From Lentinula raphanica (taxonomy: Eukaryota; Basidiomycota; Agaricomycetes; Agaricales; Omphalotaceae): a stretch of DNA of 64,000 nt. This document shows positions 34,053 to 46,233 of the stretch, piece after piece. Under the pieces are notes generated by a model. It worked only from the letters and a program-made list of their open reading frames with translations, had not been told where the DNA came from and ran no database searches. A program made the translations under genes and the position numbers. Each line of letters begins with the position of its first letter. Position 1 is the stretch's first letter. The stretch covers positions 186,001 to 250,000 of the forward strand of contig JANVFP010000002.1 of NCBI GenBank assembly GCA_027919835.1. The letters are read 5' to 3'.

Positions 34053-35337
34053 TCATCGTCTACCTCCTTTGCGTGAAACGGCACCCTTCGTCTTTTCTCG
34101 TCCGAGTGCAACCCCGCCTCTTCCTTTACTGGCAAAACGTACGGCCTTGCGTACATTGAGAACGGAGTCTTCCGTCGCACCAGCATCCCCTGTGTAGCCG
34201 ACTCAACAATCAGACGTTGCAAATTAATACGAAGAAATATACTCACCAGACGTTCGGGATTTTTTGGAGGGTCTTTGAGCTTCAGTTATCCGAGCTTTGC
34301 GAGCTTCAGAGTTCATCTTTGTTAAAAGGTCAAGAGATGCTTTGGCTTCCGCGGCGACGGAACTTTCGGTTGGGTTGAACTAGATGACAGGAAATCGTCT
34401 GGAAGAGTAAATGGATTGGAATGGTAGGAACAGACCTTCCGCTTAACCCCCTTGAGCTTCTTTTCTCCATCGAGTTTTCGATCGAATTTACCCATACTAG
34501 CTGTACTAGTGCGGGACATAGCTAGAGTACGCTCTAGCTCTTTTTTATGGGCTTCACGTTCCGGATTAGAGGATACAGAACCCCTAGCCTTTTGTTCTCT
34601 CGCGAGATTGGCTTCATGCTGTTTTTGGTTCTTAGCAACCCGTGCTTTACGCTCATCACGAGCAGCTTTTCTTGGGTCATGATCGATATCTAGAAGACGA
34701 AGCTTACGATGAACGGCAAGGTGAGGAATGCACAACCAAAAGGACTCACCAGCGTTCATCGGAACCTCCGTTATCCATTGCTCCTCTACTTGTTTGTTTT
34801 TTCCATCTCTACCCCATCTATTCACCCATTCTTGCCTCTCTTCATCCCAAACTTTCTTTGTCCTCTTTTCCTTAGCCTTACCCTGTATACCCTTAGCTTT
34901 GGCAAACTGTTCCCATTTGGTCAAAGGCTTGGGTTTGGGAAGAGGCTTGGCTCTAGGTAGTTGAGTCGTTGGGGGAGGCAGTTGAGCGAGGGGACCATCC
35001 GGTGAAGAGGTAGTTGGGAGAGAAAACAATGCGTTGAGAAGAGCTTGAGTGCCTGTGCGGGCAAGAGAGAGAAGATGGGTTTCAAGAGAGGACCTGAATG
35101 GACGACTGATTAGTCTTAGTACATGGAGAAGAGTGATACTTCACATACTCGTAGCTGTCAGTATCGATAGGATTAGGGTCGGTGACGGTCAAATAACCAG
35201 CATCAACGTCTAGGGCATTCTCAGTTTCAACTTGAGTGGACTTTCTGTGACAGAGTGGTGAAAATGTATAGAGTTGCAATTGAGTATAGCCCTTACAATT
35301 TTTCAGCATGGTCAGCAAGAAGAGTGGATACGTCCAT
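34053..35337 (-). CDS. RRS1: ribosome biogenesis regulatory protein Rrs1
   Basis: Nucleolar factor that, with Rpf2, delivers the 5S RNP during 60S assembly. The start MDVSTLLADHAEKL is followed by an intron of about 50 bases. Then comes the family core: NALDVDAGYLTVTDPNPID, LLSLARTGTQALLNALFSLP, and the signature LPRAKPLPKPKPLTKWEQFA with KAKGI and WDEERQEWVNRWGRDGKN, IDHDPRKAARDERKARVAKN, AHKKELERTLAMSRTSTASM and GKFDRKLDGEKKLKGVKRK. The C-terminus is strongly basic and ends KGAVSRKGGRR before TGA at 34053-34055. About five introns. The short spacer to Rad4 upstream and AMP deaminase downstream suggests an ordinary housekeeping neighbourhood. Confidence 0.92.
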
Positions 35338-35536
35338 GGTTGTGGTGGATGAATAGAAATAGCGAGATCAGATAAATTTGCACTCAAGGTCTTTCATTGA
35401 CTAAGCGCCCAAAATCCGATGTGATGATGAAGGAACGCGAACGGTGTAATCAGATGTACTGTATATGCTGGGGAGAGCTCTAGATACAATGTTAGCTAAT
35501 ATGAAATCTACTCTAATCGTAGGTTGCAAATCTATT

Positions 35537-38500
35537 TTACGATGCCATAGCTTTAGCAGCGACCGAATCTGGAGTAGGTAGCATTCCTTGAGGACCGCCC
35601 GATTGCCTGTTCTTTAGCGGTTTCGTTATTATATCTAGTTCTTCCAACAGCGTTTGGCGACGGAAAGCCAAACGTATATTAGGTACGTTCGTCTGTAGAC
35701 ATTCACCCTATGATCAGATTTTGGAGACCAAAAGCTTGAAGACTGCTCACCTTATGAATATCGTTTCCAGCTGCACCTGGGATATACCATTGATGTCCCA
35801 ACCAATGCTTTTTGACTTCCATCTCAAATCCACTTTGAATGACAGAATTGCGGGCCAGTTCTGCGAGCGAACTCTGAGGCATTTTGTAAATCTAACCAGC
35901 ATAATCAATGAACAAGGATTGGACCAAATCAGAGAACTATTTACATGAGCAGCGACGCTGTACTCTTCAAGTAAAGGTTCCTGCAAACAAATTTTCAGTG
36001 GAGGACTAGATCTCCGAATATGAAGATGTAAACAAACCTTGGTGAAGTGGAATTGCAATGGATCATCAGTACTCAGGCTCACATTCAGCCCAACCTTGAA
36101 AAACTCCGGCAAGGGATTCCTTTCGTAAGACAAGAACAGAGCGTTGTTGCTCAAAGGGCTCATGGCAATACCGATTTGACGCAAATAAAAAAGGTATTGC
36201 AGTGCAGGTACTTTTCGTAGCAGGATTCCGTGCGAGATGGAATGCCCGGTGAGGAAAGCGGCAGTTAAATGGTCAGTGTCGCCTGCCTCGCCGGAGTGGG
36301 GACGAAAGACGAGTGTACCTGTTCATGAAAAGGGAATGAATGAATCGTGAAAAGATATGGATGTGATAGATAGAAAGGACTGACTGAAGCCCCTCTGTTG
36401 CCTCCATCGATTGAGGCTCGCCATGTTGGCGTACATGTAATAAACCCTATACACCGCATTTCCTTGAGCATTGAACCGCACCACCCTTAGGCTTGTTTGT
36501 CACTAACCAGTATGCATACGGTGGAGACTGCTCCGTATCCCATAATCTGGGATACGGGAACTTTCTGTACAGTCTCCGTTCAGTCTTGGATTCATCGTCA
36601 ACCGTGTCGAATCCCACAACGCGTTGTAGGAAGACATGTAGCTCTGGATGCGTTCTAGGATCCTTCGTAACTTCGAAGAGCGGTGCAAAGATATCTGCAA
36701 AGTAACATAAGACGGCAAAGCGGTATCTAGAAAATATATCTTACTCTTGATGATATCCTCGAATGTTTTGATAGAGCCATTGGCTTTGTACATGTCATAT
36801 AAGCGCGGTACTTGTATCAACCAACGGACGTTATGCGAGAACAGTTTATGGTTGACAACCCATTTGGCCAGTTTGTCCCATTCCGACGCAGAGCGACCAT
36901 ATATACTCAACCTCCACTCGCAATTCTGGTCGAAAATGTGAGCCATGAAGTCGGAATTTGATTGCAAGATCATCACACCTGGTACTTGCTTTGTTCTAAA
37001 TCAGTCATGACCTCTAGGAAACGGAAATCGATGCATGTTCCAACCGTGAAGTGATCAATGAATGACAAACCTTTTGTCAGCTCGGCAAGATACCGTCCTT
37101 TTATGTAGTTGTCGGTTTTGAGAAAGATTTCTCGAAGTCGTGATTCACCGATAGGATTATATTTGAGGTTGAATTTGTCGAATCGATGAAAAGAATCCTG
37201 GTGAGCATGCATATCCAGTGTATCAATCGATAAATCATATGCTGTCAGCTTGAGAGATTCGAAGACTTGTTGCAACGTCAATTCTTGTCCATCTCGGAAG
37301 ATTACCACGTCCTTGAGGTTCTATATCAGTCTATCTATCGATTTTATAGCGACACGAAGCCTACATGGGGAGTGCGCTTCATCTTTGACTTGATGAATCG
37401 CAAAAGATGTTTTTGATTCATACTGCTGGAATGGTGAACGTGTGTGTCGACCTTACGCACGTTGTAAAAGTCACTGTGACGATGAGTGAATTAGTGCAAC
37501 GGACTCTCTATGGGTGAGGATTTCAAGATGTACCGATGAGGAACACTCTGATGCAAAAATGAGCGACTGTTATCAGTATGGAAGGAGACGGACCTTCATG
37601 TCAGCTAGTTCCTGATATTCGTTCATCAAAGTGTACATTGTGAATTTGCTCGATAGGTACTTGAGCCGTCTGAACGCGAAGCTCTTTGTCGGTCCGTCTG
37701 CGATGACGCTAAGAGCATAATCCAGGTCCTTGAAGTATTCCCGTACGCTCGGTATATCATAACAAGGGTCTTTAGCTTTTTCTAGGAGACGATTGGTTCA
37801 GAGATGCAACCAGAAAAAATGAAACACACTTTTGGCGGCGTCCTCATAGACTTGGAAAACGCCAGTGTCATCAATGGCAAATATCCTGGTATCATCCCCG
37901 GGTATATGGCATTCATTGATGTCAAACTCCGTCGAGCGGTGATCTTCTGAGCTGACGAGTTCTTGTTGATCTGTCCAGTGCCAGTGGGGAGGTGGAGGTG
38001 GAGGGTATATTGTCCAGCGCTCAGGTTTCTGAGACGAAGGTCGGTTCGCAGCGAAATTCGCGTCAGGGCGAATTCCAGATACACCTGCACAGTTATCGTC
38101 TAGCCCGGCAAATTCCCCGTCGTAGTCCCTAGGATTGTCTCCGAGTCTCTGTCTTGACTTCGAGATGTATTTATCACGAAGGTCCAAACATTTTTGCAAG
38201 GATTGGAACATGTGCAAAAGTTCAGCACTAATCGTGTCTGTAATGGTCGTCATTGAGCCACTGTCCCGAACAATTGAGGCTTGCAAAGAAGCTCACCATG
38301 CACAGTAGGTTCCGCATCTGATTTCTCCTCGTCTTCCTCGGCGAAAGGGCCGATATTGTTCGCCTTTTCAGCCATGGCTGCACGTAGGCCGGACATTTGA
38401 AGACTAGCATCAGCGAGAGAAGTTGAGCCTTCTGTAGGAGCATCCTGAGATCCTCTTCGATGAGCCCAATATTTCTCGCCGATCTGTCATTAGTTTATGA

Positions 38501-38700
38501 GTATACCGCGGCCAAGCTAGTACTCAAAGCCGCACATGCTGTAGACTCTTTTCTTCCGTATAGCCAAAAAAACCATCTCTAGCTTCAGGGATCTGGAGAT
38601 GGCTCGAAGAGCTTTCACTATGCGGAGAAGAAGTTCCTGACTGTGAGGTAGACTGCAGCCTGGAAGGAGTTGAAGTTCTTGATTGTGAGGTAGAATTCAT
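35537..38700 (-). CDS. AMD1: AMP deaminase
   Basis: Zinc enzyme converting AMP to IMP in the purine nucleotide cycle; cytosolic. The start [15 protein letters not shown] opens a Ser-rich N-terminus, then [20 protein letters not shown]. The catalytic part carries [20 protein letters not shown] (HxH zinc ligands, near 37430), [42 protein letters not shown] [19 protein letters not shown], the conserved [19 protein letters not shown] (near 36280), [31 protein letters not shown] and [20 protein letters not shown] (near 36050), ending [15 protein letters not shown]. The catalytic His/Glu/Asp motifs are intact. More than ten short introns interrupt it. The 5' end faces the CK1-like gene across 321 bases. 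Confidence 0.95.
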
Positions 38701-39021
38701 CGTGGAAGCAGTGAGTCAAGACCAGTATGATTGGGAATCGTGTTTTTGAGCAGGGTTTTTATCGAGTCAATCGTGGCCGCGGCAAAAAAACTCGGACCAT
38801 ACATACTTAACTCGGAACTTACCAGGTCCATAAGCAAATTGAAAAAGAAGTGACTGAAATGTGTGACATCAGGGTGACATATCGTGTTGAAATAAAACTG
38901 CTTTTTTTGTTGATTCCCAACCACATCGTGGCGCTCGTCTCATATCTTGTTCGAGTCGTATATCCCTCTCTCGTGCTCGTCTCGGACATCGATTTATGCC
39001 CATACACCACTTAGAAACATC
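38701..39021. promoter_or_regulatory. shared divergent promoter, AMP deaminase / CK1-like kinase
   Basis: 321 bases separate two start codons on opposite strands, so both promoters lie here. It contains polyA/T tracts (gcaaaaaaac near 38781; ctttttttg near 38900) and two very similar pyrimidine blocks with tcgtctc near 38935 and 38972, likely around the kinase transcription start. No specific operator can be named. Confidence 0.5.
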
Positions 39022-40248
39022 ATGGACTACAAATTTGGAGGAAAGTACCTCCTCGAACAAGAGATTGCCAACGGAGGATGCGGCACGGTTTTTCTTGGAA
39101 CACATCATATCGCAGGAAAACAGGTTGCTATCAAACTCGAGCCAGCGACAGAAGGAAGGAAATCCGTACGCCGCAGCAAAAGCCAGCCAGAACTACACAC
39201 GAAAACCAAGAAACAAACGATAGATCCCTACCCCGGCCTTTCGCCACTAACCCTCGAGTCGCAGATCTACAAGCGTCTCATGGGCGCCCCTGGCGTTCCT
39301 TTTTTACTACACTCAGGCAAACAAGGACCCTACAATGTCCTTGTCATGGACTTATTGGGCCCTTCCCTCGAGGATCTGTCGCGTCGGTGCGGTCGGCGTT
39401 TCAGTTTGAAGACGACGTGTATGCTCGCTGTCCAATGTCTGGATAGGCTTGAGTACATTCACAGTCGCGGTGTGCTCCATCGAGATATCAAACCCGCCAA
39501 CTTCGTCATGAGTCGTACGACCCCCAGTATTGTGAACATCATCGACTTCGGCCTAGCCAAGCGCTACAGACAACCTCTGAATGGTGAACACATTCCTTAT
39601 TCTCAGCATCCCGATGCCCTTCATGGTGTCGGCACCTCCCTATATGCTTCACTTAACACGCACTTTGGGGTGGAATCAGGCAGACGAGATGATCTCGAGA
39701 GTCTAGCCTATATGTTGATTGGCTTCGTCAGAGGGGGTTTGCCCTGGCGGAAAGTCAGGGCCACAGTTGACCCCCCTCCTAATTGGCCTTCGAAAGACTG
39801 GAATCCTATAACACAAACTTGGAACCTAATACGGGAGGAAAAGGTCAAAGCCGAGTCCGCTTTACTCAGCACATCGTCGAAGGATCGAAAACAGCATACA
39901 CATGGGCCAACGTCATCTTCTAATCCTACTACTCTACTTACTGGCTTGCCAGAAGAATTTGGTGTTCTCTATCGCTATGCACGTACACTTCAGTTCACCG
40001 ACCTGCCTGACTATGAAGGCCTGCGACAGCTTTTCCGCGGTCTGGCTGAGCGGGAAGGCTTCCTGGATGCAGACGGGGAATATGATGGCGTCTGGGATTG
40101 GGATACAGTTGATGGAAAACCTTCGCTCGCGCCTGGTCCGGTTGCGATTGTGCATGGACAGGGTCGTTTTTGCGAAGCCTGTAATAAAAGGGCTGCTGAG
40201 GCTGCGGGGGTTGGCTCATTAGGAAAGAGAAGGAAGGAGTGGGTGTAA
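39022..40248 (+). CDS. casein kinase 1-like serine/threonine kinase, intronless
   Basis: A single exon encodes 408 residues. Kinase motifs: the glycine loop reads LEQEIANGGCGTVFLG (Gly-x-x-Ala replaced by GGCG), VAIKLEP (VAIK lysine), GPSLEDLSRRCGRRFSLKT, HSRGVLHRDIKPANFVM (HRD with CK1-type lysine), NIIDFGLAKRY (DFG) and GTSLYASLNTHFGVESGRRD then DLESLAYMLIGFVRGGLPW, the CK1 substitute for the APE motif. About 30 residues (KSVRRSKSQPELHTKTKK plus following) sit between the VAIK strand and helix C, longer than in the canonical family. The C-terminus after the kinase domain ends FCEACNKRAAEAAGVGSLGK and a basic tail. The start is the first ATG in frame with the fold. The absence of introns contrasts with its neighbours. 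Confidence 0.93.
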   Translation: MDYKFGGKYLLEQEIANGGCGTVFLGTHHIAGKQVAIKLEPATEGRKSVRRSKSQPELHTKTKKQTIDPYPGLSPLTLESQIYKRLMGAPGVPFLLHSGKQGPYNVLVMDLLGPSLEDLSRRCGRRFSLKTTCMLAVQCLDRLEYIHSRGVLHRDIKPANFVMSRTTPSIVNIIDFGLAKRYRQPLNGEHIPYSQHPDALHGVGTSLYASLNTHFGVESGRRDDLESLAYMLIGFVRGGLPWRKVRATVDPPPNWPSKDWNPITQTWNLIREEKVKAESALLSTSSKDRKQHTHGPTSSSNPTTLLTGLPEEFGVLYRYARTLQFTDLPDYEGLRQLFRGLAEREGFLDADGEYDGVWDWDTVDGKPSLAPGPVAIVHGQGRFCEACNKRAAEAAGVGSLGKRRKEWV

Positions 40249-41263
40249 TAGGAGGGTGATCTTGGTACCGTTGGTGAACTCATGATTGACCAGCGACCGT
40301 CGGTAACAATGAGACGAATGGTTCGTTCTCAATTCCTGTGAGATCCTTCAGTTGACCATGCTTCTAGTGATTTCTGATTCCAAAGCCATGAACTGCTACG
40401 GAATGTTCAAGATCAGTTACGTATATGTTGACGTTCTCAAGCCATTTGGTTTGACATTGGAAGTTGATGTCTTCAAAAAAGATATCGCAGCTAGAGCTCT
40501 CCGCGATGAAGGAACCCAGGGAAAGCTGTCGTGGGTTATTCCAGCTCGCTGTCATGACAATGATGATCAAACCCGTATTGCCACATCGGTGGTTCAAGCT
40601 TCAAGAGGTGCTAGACGGTTGCCTCAGACTCCTGTATGACCGACTTCTGAAGTGATCTTGTACTAGAATTGCATACATGATCTACAAATTCCACATTGAA
40701 CATGTTCGTGCGTCCTGTCAAAAAGCCCGGTCTGTGAAGCAGAACTCCTTCCCTGCCACTCAACTGGTCTTATAAACAAGTATAGTGATTGGTCATGATC
40801 AAGACTGCAGTCTTCGATCTGAAGTCTGACGCTCAGGGCAAGGTTCTCAAAAACTTACATCACGTCTTCCCGATATAAGTTCGTCCTGCACCCTATCGTT
40901 GTTCTCTATGAGCAGAAGGCGATTCAAAAAATATTTGAAACACCTAACTACATAACAGGGTTTTCTTATCGGCCTGGAACTCCTCAGTAAGTTATGATCA
41001 TGAACATGACCACCTTCATTTTTTTGTTCTTCAGGATGCTTCTTTGCCTCCTCAGACCCTTGAAGCCGAGTTTAGTTATTTCGACTCATGTTCTTCACAC
41101 AATGTCGATCTATGCCGACTGTGGCACATCCGTTTAGTAGAGTGTCACTTTTTCAAATATGATACATTTCTACTTTACTATTTAGACAATCTCAGCAGGT
41201 GTACTCTATGTATCGAAATCATGAGATACATGGCCACATCTGAACGTCGAACACTTCATTTGA
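40249..41263. other. intergenic between convergent genes, no gene seen
   Basis: About 1 kb of 3' flank for both neighbours. Small frames near 40352-40655 overlap on both strands and carry no recognisable motif. Confidence 0.45.
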
Positions 41264-43329
41264 TTATACTCCCTCTTCGAGTTTACCAGCCTGGGCCTTT
41301 TCTCCTATGCTCACTACGTCGCCTATTCCCCCGTGCTTCTTGTGCTCGACGCGTTCGTGCGCTAGAGTTTGAGCGAACTTCGATGCGGCGCGTATCTGGG
41401 GCCCTTTAACGTAGAATACGTAGATGGGGATAGTGACAAGAGCAGCTAGAAAGGCCAACAGGGTAGATGCCCATTCGAGCGAGTGTGAGCCGAGATTAGA
41501 ATAGACTAATAATCACGTTAATCCTTCGAGCAGCCAACATGACAATGCGAGAACGCACGAGGAGTAGCATACATAGCCGATACACCGGCGATGAAATCCC
41601 TTGCGAGAGCATTCCCCCCCGTTGCAGAGGCAGAATAGACACCATAGGCGGCGACCATATAATCTATTGTTGACATATATATGCAATACTGGTGAAAAAA
41701 ACCTGTGTGAGTGATCGTCTAGAATACCAAATTAAGATTGTTGACTGACATTAGCGATAGCGATGAGGACAGAGAATAGCATCGGTGCGATCCAAGGGAT
41801 TCTGGGTGGACCAAACGAAGTCCAGGCGAATCCAAAGAGACCAATAGCTTCAAGAGGTGCAGCTAAGTGAAAACATGTCAATAATGTCACAGCAAAAATT
41901 CCTATTAAACTCACTGAATAAAAGCCACCACAGCCGACTTTCAGGTGACAAAGCTGTTGGATCTCTCCTCCTGATTCGACGATGCTTCATGATAGGGTAC
42001 ATGTAGGACGCATAAGCCAGGAGATAACCGATGTTGATTCTGACACAAAACCATAAGTAACAGGGGTGGTCGTAATGAGCAGATTGACTGACGGCACAAA
42101 CGCTAGTCCGAGTTCGATGGTGCCGAAATTCCATTGGGAATATACAGGAGTAAAAGCTTCCATGAAGCAAAAGATGAGCCCGTCGCTAAATCCAGACAAC
42201 AGACTGAGGCACAGGACAATTGGCTCTCGAAGGAACATTTCGAACTACAGAAGACACAGAGACTCAACATACGACAGGAGATGGTGAAAGGCATGCTTAC
42301 TGGTCTAGCCCATGTTGCCAATATCTCTCTCATCTCGAATCGATGCTCCTTCAATTCTCCAGGTCCATACACATCCATCTGACCTGCCTTCCTCAGTCGC
42401 TTAGCTTCCCGATCCAAAAGCACCGTGCTTCTCGTCTCGGGCACAAAGAAGAAATGTACCAATTGGACAAAGACACCGAACATGAGTTGGATCCAGAAAT
42501 TCCAGTGCCATGAAAGGTACTTTTGGATGAAAGCTCCAACGACAGGACCGATGGAAGATCCGCCCACCGAAGAGAGAACAATAAAGGCAACGGCGAACTG
42601 TTGGTCATCGGCATCCCACATATCAGCTACCTGGGTCAGAGGAAGTTCATGACTGGACGTTATGAAAAGCTTATGACACGCTTACCATCCCCAGAGTTAC
42701 AGAACCACCCGCCGAGGACAAACCTCCGAGGAAACGTCCAACAACGATGGTTCCATAGTTCGGTGCAAGAGCACAAGGAATTTGCCAGACTGTATAACAT
42801 TGCATGGGTAAGAAATTGCGTCAGCGACGTAGCGAGATCATATACAGACGGAAAACTCACTGTTCACTAAAAATAAACTGGCCTGAAGAATTGGCCATCG
42901 TCCTAGCTCTTCACTCCATGGAGCCCACAACTCACTCCCAAACGCGTAGGCGACCAAGAAAATCATCTGCCCAACACGCGCAGCTTGTAAGCTGATATGA
43001 AAGTGATCGGAAAGACCCTGAGCGACGTTTGGATAAACAGCCGCGTTGAAATTCATGGAAACTTGTATGATGAAAATGACAGACAGAATCATCCATTTAC
43101 GCTTTGTAGGGAAGGTATACCCAAGTTTGTCATAGGCTTCATCTTCTGTGAGCTCTCTTTTGCCGTCTGGACGAATTGAATAGTTTTCGACGTGGGCGAG
43201 AGAGCCCGTGTTGGATGGTTTGATAGGAGGGGTAGAAGAGTTGGGATCCACAGAGGTGGTGTCATCGGTGACGGTGGAGGTGGCAGTAGTAAGGTTGCTA
43301 TGAGGCTTTATTTCCTGGTTCTCGCCCAT
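41264..43329 (-). CDS. MFS transporter, drug:H+ antiporter-1 type
   Basis: Polytopic plasma-membrane exporter of the 12-helix DHA1 class (polyamine/azole transporter-like). The N-terminus MGENQEIKPHSNLTTATS is a polar cytosolic tail. TM1 follows RKWMILSVIFIIQVSMNFN. Then come SLQAARVGQMIFLVAYAFGS with ELWAPWSEELGRWPIL (motif A-like loop), IWQIPCALAPNYGTIVVGRF and LGGLSSAGGSVTLGMVADMW, the motif C-like VLSSVGGSSIGPVVGAFIQ, WHWNFWIQLMFGVFVQLVHF and PETRSTVLLDREAKRLRK. The second half includes REPIVLCLSLLSGFSDGLIF, FVPINIGYLLAYASYMYP, WIAPMLFSVLIAIAN and ATGGNAFARDFIAGVSA, ending in a soluble tail to LEEGV. Eight or more introns. It lies next to a dehydrogenase and near a Zn2Cys6 regulator. Confidence 0.9.
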
Positions 43330-44471
43330 AGCGTTAATAACGATGTAAGTGTTCAGTGAATGGGCGAGTGGAAGGTTTGGTTGTGAGAAAGGTTTAAAGC
43401 TCGCGTTAAAAAGGAGGTCCCATTTGGATGCGTTTCTACGTCATGGAGTCGATACTTGAGTAACCGTCCGATGTGTTACTAGGATTGAATACGTGCTGAC
43501 TCTAGACTTCTCGGCGAAACGGCCAGTGGAACAAAAATCCGACATGGTAGTTGGACCTCGAGAACTTTGATGCTCCATGCCCCGCAATCTTATGTATTTC
43601 TGGGGTAGATTGTGGCAGATTGAGTACCGCTTTGGAAAGTATAGCTACGAGCTCACCGGGCTCGTCTCCCTACTCCAACTCGAGAGCGGGATGCCATGAT
43701 CGGTATAGAAACGTGTCGATGGATATCCACAACCTTGAAGCGCAGCATTTTCGACCCCGGTACTTGTGAATTCATCAGGCGGTCGAACGATGGTGATTAC
43801 TTGCATCGATGATACCATTCACGAGGATCCATGATGATTTCGAGTTACTGGCAGTCTAAGTGAACGAGGCTAGGAATTAATGACACTGGAGAAGGAGAAG
43901 TAACCACTCTAGCAAAAGTAGTAAAAGCTACTTACCCGACTGATAAGATACTAGTGCTGATAGTTGGCACGACTAGACTGGCCCTTGGCAGATTCCGAGG
44001 TAGCAACGGGCAAGCCTGGACAGCCTGAGCTATGGGCCGTGGAGAGTGGAGGACTGTGGAGAAGCCGAGCAAAGTCTTTCCGCTTCACGACACCTGCGTT
44101 GCAATGGGCGTGTTTCAAAGCCGCAGGCCAGTGTAGAATCAAAAGAGAAAGCTGCCGCCAACACTGTGGCGTTCTAAGACTCTACGATGTTCGAGCGACG
44201 AGTAAGTTTAAGTAAGTAGATCGTTTCATGAAAGGCAAATGAGAGGCTGATGAGTTTGAAATCAATGACGTAAAATTCATGCCGCTTGAGCTTGAGGCTT
44301 TGAAATTTGAAGTTCAAGCTTGCTGAGGTTGGGCGCTGAAGCTGAAGTCAAGAAGATGTACAACCTTTCTGCAGTCATCCAGCTATGGACTAAGAATCAC
44401 ACTACAAGCAGATCGCTCTTCGAAATACTTAGCAGTCAATGATAATATACAATGAACGCAAATTCGCTGAA
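43330..44471. other. intergenic: transporter promoter and dehydrogenase 3' flank
   Basis: About 1.1 kb with no supportable gene. Near 44280-44360 there is a purine/pyrimidine-rich stretch with imperfect gagcttgaggcttga / gaagttcaagcttgctgagg repeats. No terminal repeats are seen. Confidence 0.4.
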
Positions 44472-45610
44472 TTAAATAACCAATCGTGTAAGTAGCATAT
44501 CTTTCTCAACGATCTCGTTCTTCCAATCACGCTCTACTTCCTCCAAGTCCCAATTAGCCGAAAGGAACCTTCCCGAGAGGAAATCGAACCTTCCACTTCC
44601 GTCAGTCAACTTCAATAAAGTCGCGGCTGGAAGCTCCAGGGTATCCGCCGCAGGAGGTTCCCATTTTGGAGGCGGGCCTGCTCTAGGTTTAGGTGCTTTG
44701 GTAACGATTCTTCCCGGATGGATAGTGAAGCTCTTGACCCTAGGGTACTCTAAGATATTCCAAACGTTAGAAATGCAATGCGGCGATCAGCGTATAGCTG
44801 CACAGAATAATTACCCATGGCGGTATATTCAACAAGCCTGTTCAGCGCAGATTTGGAGACGGAATAGGCACTTGCGAACGGCAGACTCGCTTGGCAAGCC
44901 AAAGACGAGACAGCAACAAATGAACCTCCGGTCTTCTCAAGATAGGGAAGTGCATAGCTAGAGTTCGAAATTCCAATAAATCATCAACATGAATAGCTAC
45001 GAAATAAACTCACTGCGCAACGTTGTAAGGTCCTCGTAAGTTTACCTCTAACACTCTCCACCAGTCTTCGTACGGATCTCCATCAGTGAAACCTAAGTAA
45101 GAACATTATCAGTTGTTTTCTTTGGTCAAACATATCGATAAAGAGACGCCTACGCTGATCCCAAGAACCTCCGATAGCTGCATTGGCTATAGCCACATCT
45201 AGATGACCATATTTCTCCATAGATTCTGCTACTACGGCTTGGATAGCTTTGGGGTCAGTCACGTCTGCGGCAAGTGCAAGTACCTCCGCCGAGGGGCTAG
45301 ATGCCAAAATTCGACTCTTTGCCTCATCCAGTGTGTCCTGGAATCTAGATACAATGACGACCGTTGCTCCTGCTCGAGCGTAAAATAAGGCAATGGAATA
45401 GCCTATGCCCTTGGATGCTCCAGCAACAAGGACAACTTTATCGCGATAAGTAGAACTGAGGGCGCCAGAAAAGTATGGCTCTGGTGAGATTGCGTCGTAC
45501 ACACTATCAAGCGTATTAGCCTCGGACTTGATACCGGACTCGGAGGAATGTACCCACTCATGTCGGCTAGTCACGGAAAGATTTCGTATTGCAGGAGGTG
45601 CAGAGGTCAT
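44472..45610 (-). CDS. short-chain dehydrogenase/reductase
   Basis: NAD(P)-dependent oxidoreductase with a Rossmann fold; substrate unknown. After about 50 N-terminal residues comes DKVVLVAGASKGIGYSIALF, the cofactor loop (GASKGIG), then a basic residue context (IVSRFQDTLDEAK) that could favour NADPH. ALAADVTDPKAI, HLDVAIANAAIGGSWDQ (NAG-type motif as NAA), the active site VSSLACQASLPFASAYSVSK (Ser, and YxxxK) and FTIHPGRIVTK follow. Exon 1 is about 45154-45610; the junction after GSWDQ is phase 1. Three or more introns. The stop is at 44472-44474. The gene is transcribed away from the Zn2Cys6 regulator, with 623 bases between start codons. Confidence 0.9.
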
Positions 45611-46233
45611 TGTCGAGGTTGATGGATGCAGAATGTAGAAAGACCCCTGGTTTTATACCATGTGCGGCAAGTGGGGGAGAGAGGGAATGGCGTGAGGGAC
45701 ATCTACTGCTCCGATATCGTTCCGACACTGCGGCTGATGATTCAAAACAGATACTATCACATTGGAGGATCCCTCCGCGTTGGTTCCGACTTGACGCTAA
45801 CTCTCGCGTTCCCGTACTTCTCCAACCTGAGGCTGCAAGATTTCAGTTGTTCCGTCTCTAATCTATTTGCACCACTCGCACCAACATTGGAACGAACACT
45901 TGAAAATCACTGAACGACTGGAACATTACCCAGATATCGTCTGATGAGAAGCTGTATCTCTCTAGAATTGTGTCTGGATAACCGGTTTGTAGTCCACAAA
46001 GGACATTCGTTCGCGAATGATAATTTAAATTAGTTCAAGTAAGAGGGTGACAGTATAAGCGCTCGCGGCAGAACTGTATTACATAAGACTCCGATATATT
46101 TAGGATCTCTGAGTCTGATGGCAATGCGCAGCCTAAACCTTAGCTTCGACGTTCGCGAAAGCCAAGTCCACTGAAGATTCACTGTAGTATCGTCTAGTAC
46201 CGTGTGTCACGCGTTCCAGACACCAGCTTTGAT
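45611..46233. promoter_or_regulatory. divergent intergenic region, dehydrogenase / Zn2Cys6 regulator
   Basis: This 623-base region separates two divergent start codons and should hold both promoters. Inverted CGG/CCG-type pairs typical of Zn2Cys6 sites cannot be assigned with confidence. A TATA-like gatatatttagg is near 46092. No gene is seen. Confidence 0.4.

Noticed and set aside
40352..40655. Overlapping plus- and minus-strand frames downstream of the kinase
   Set aside because: Both strands open over the same short span, with no recognisable features.
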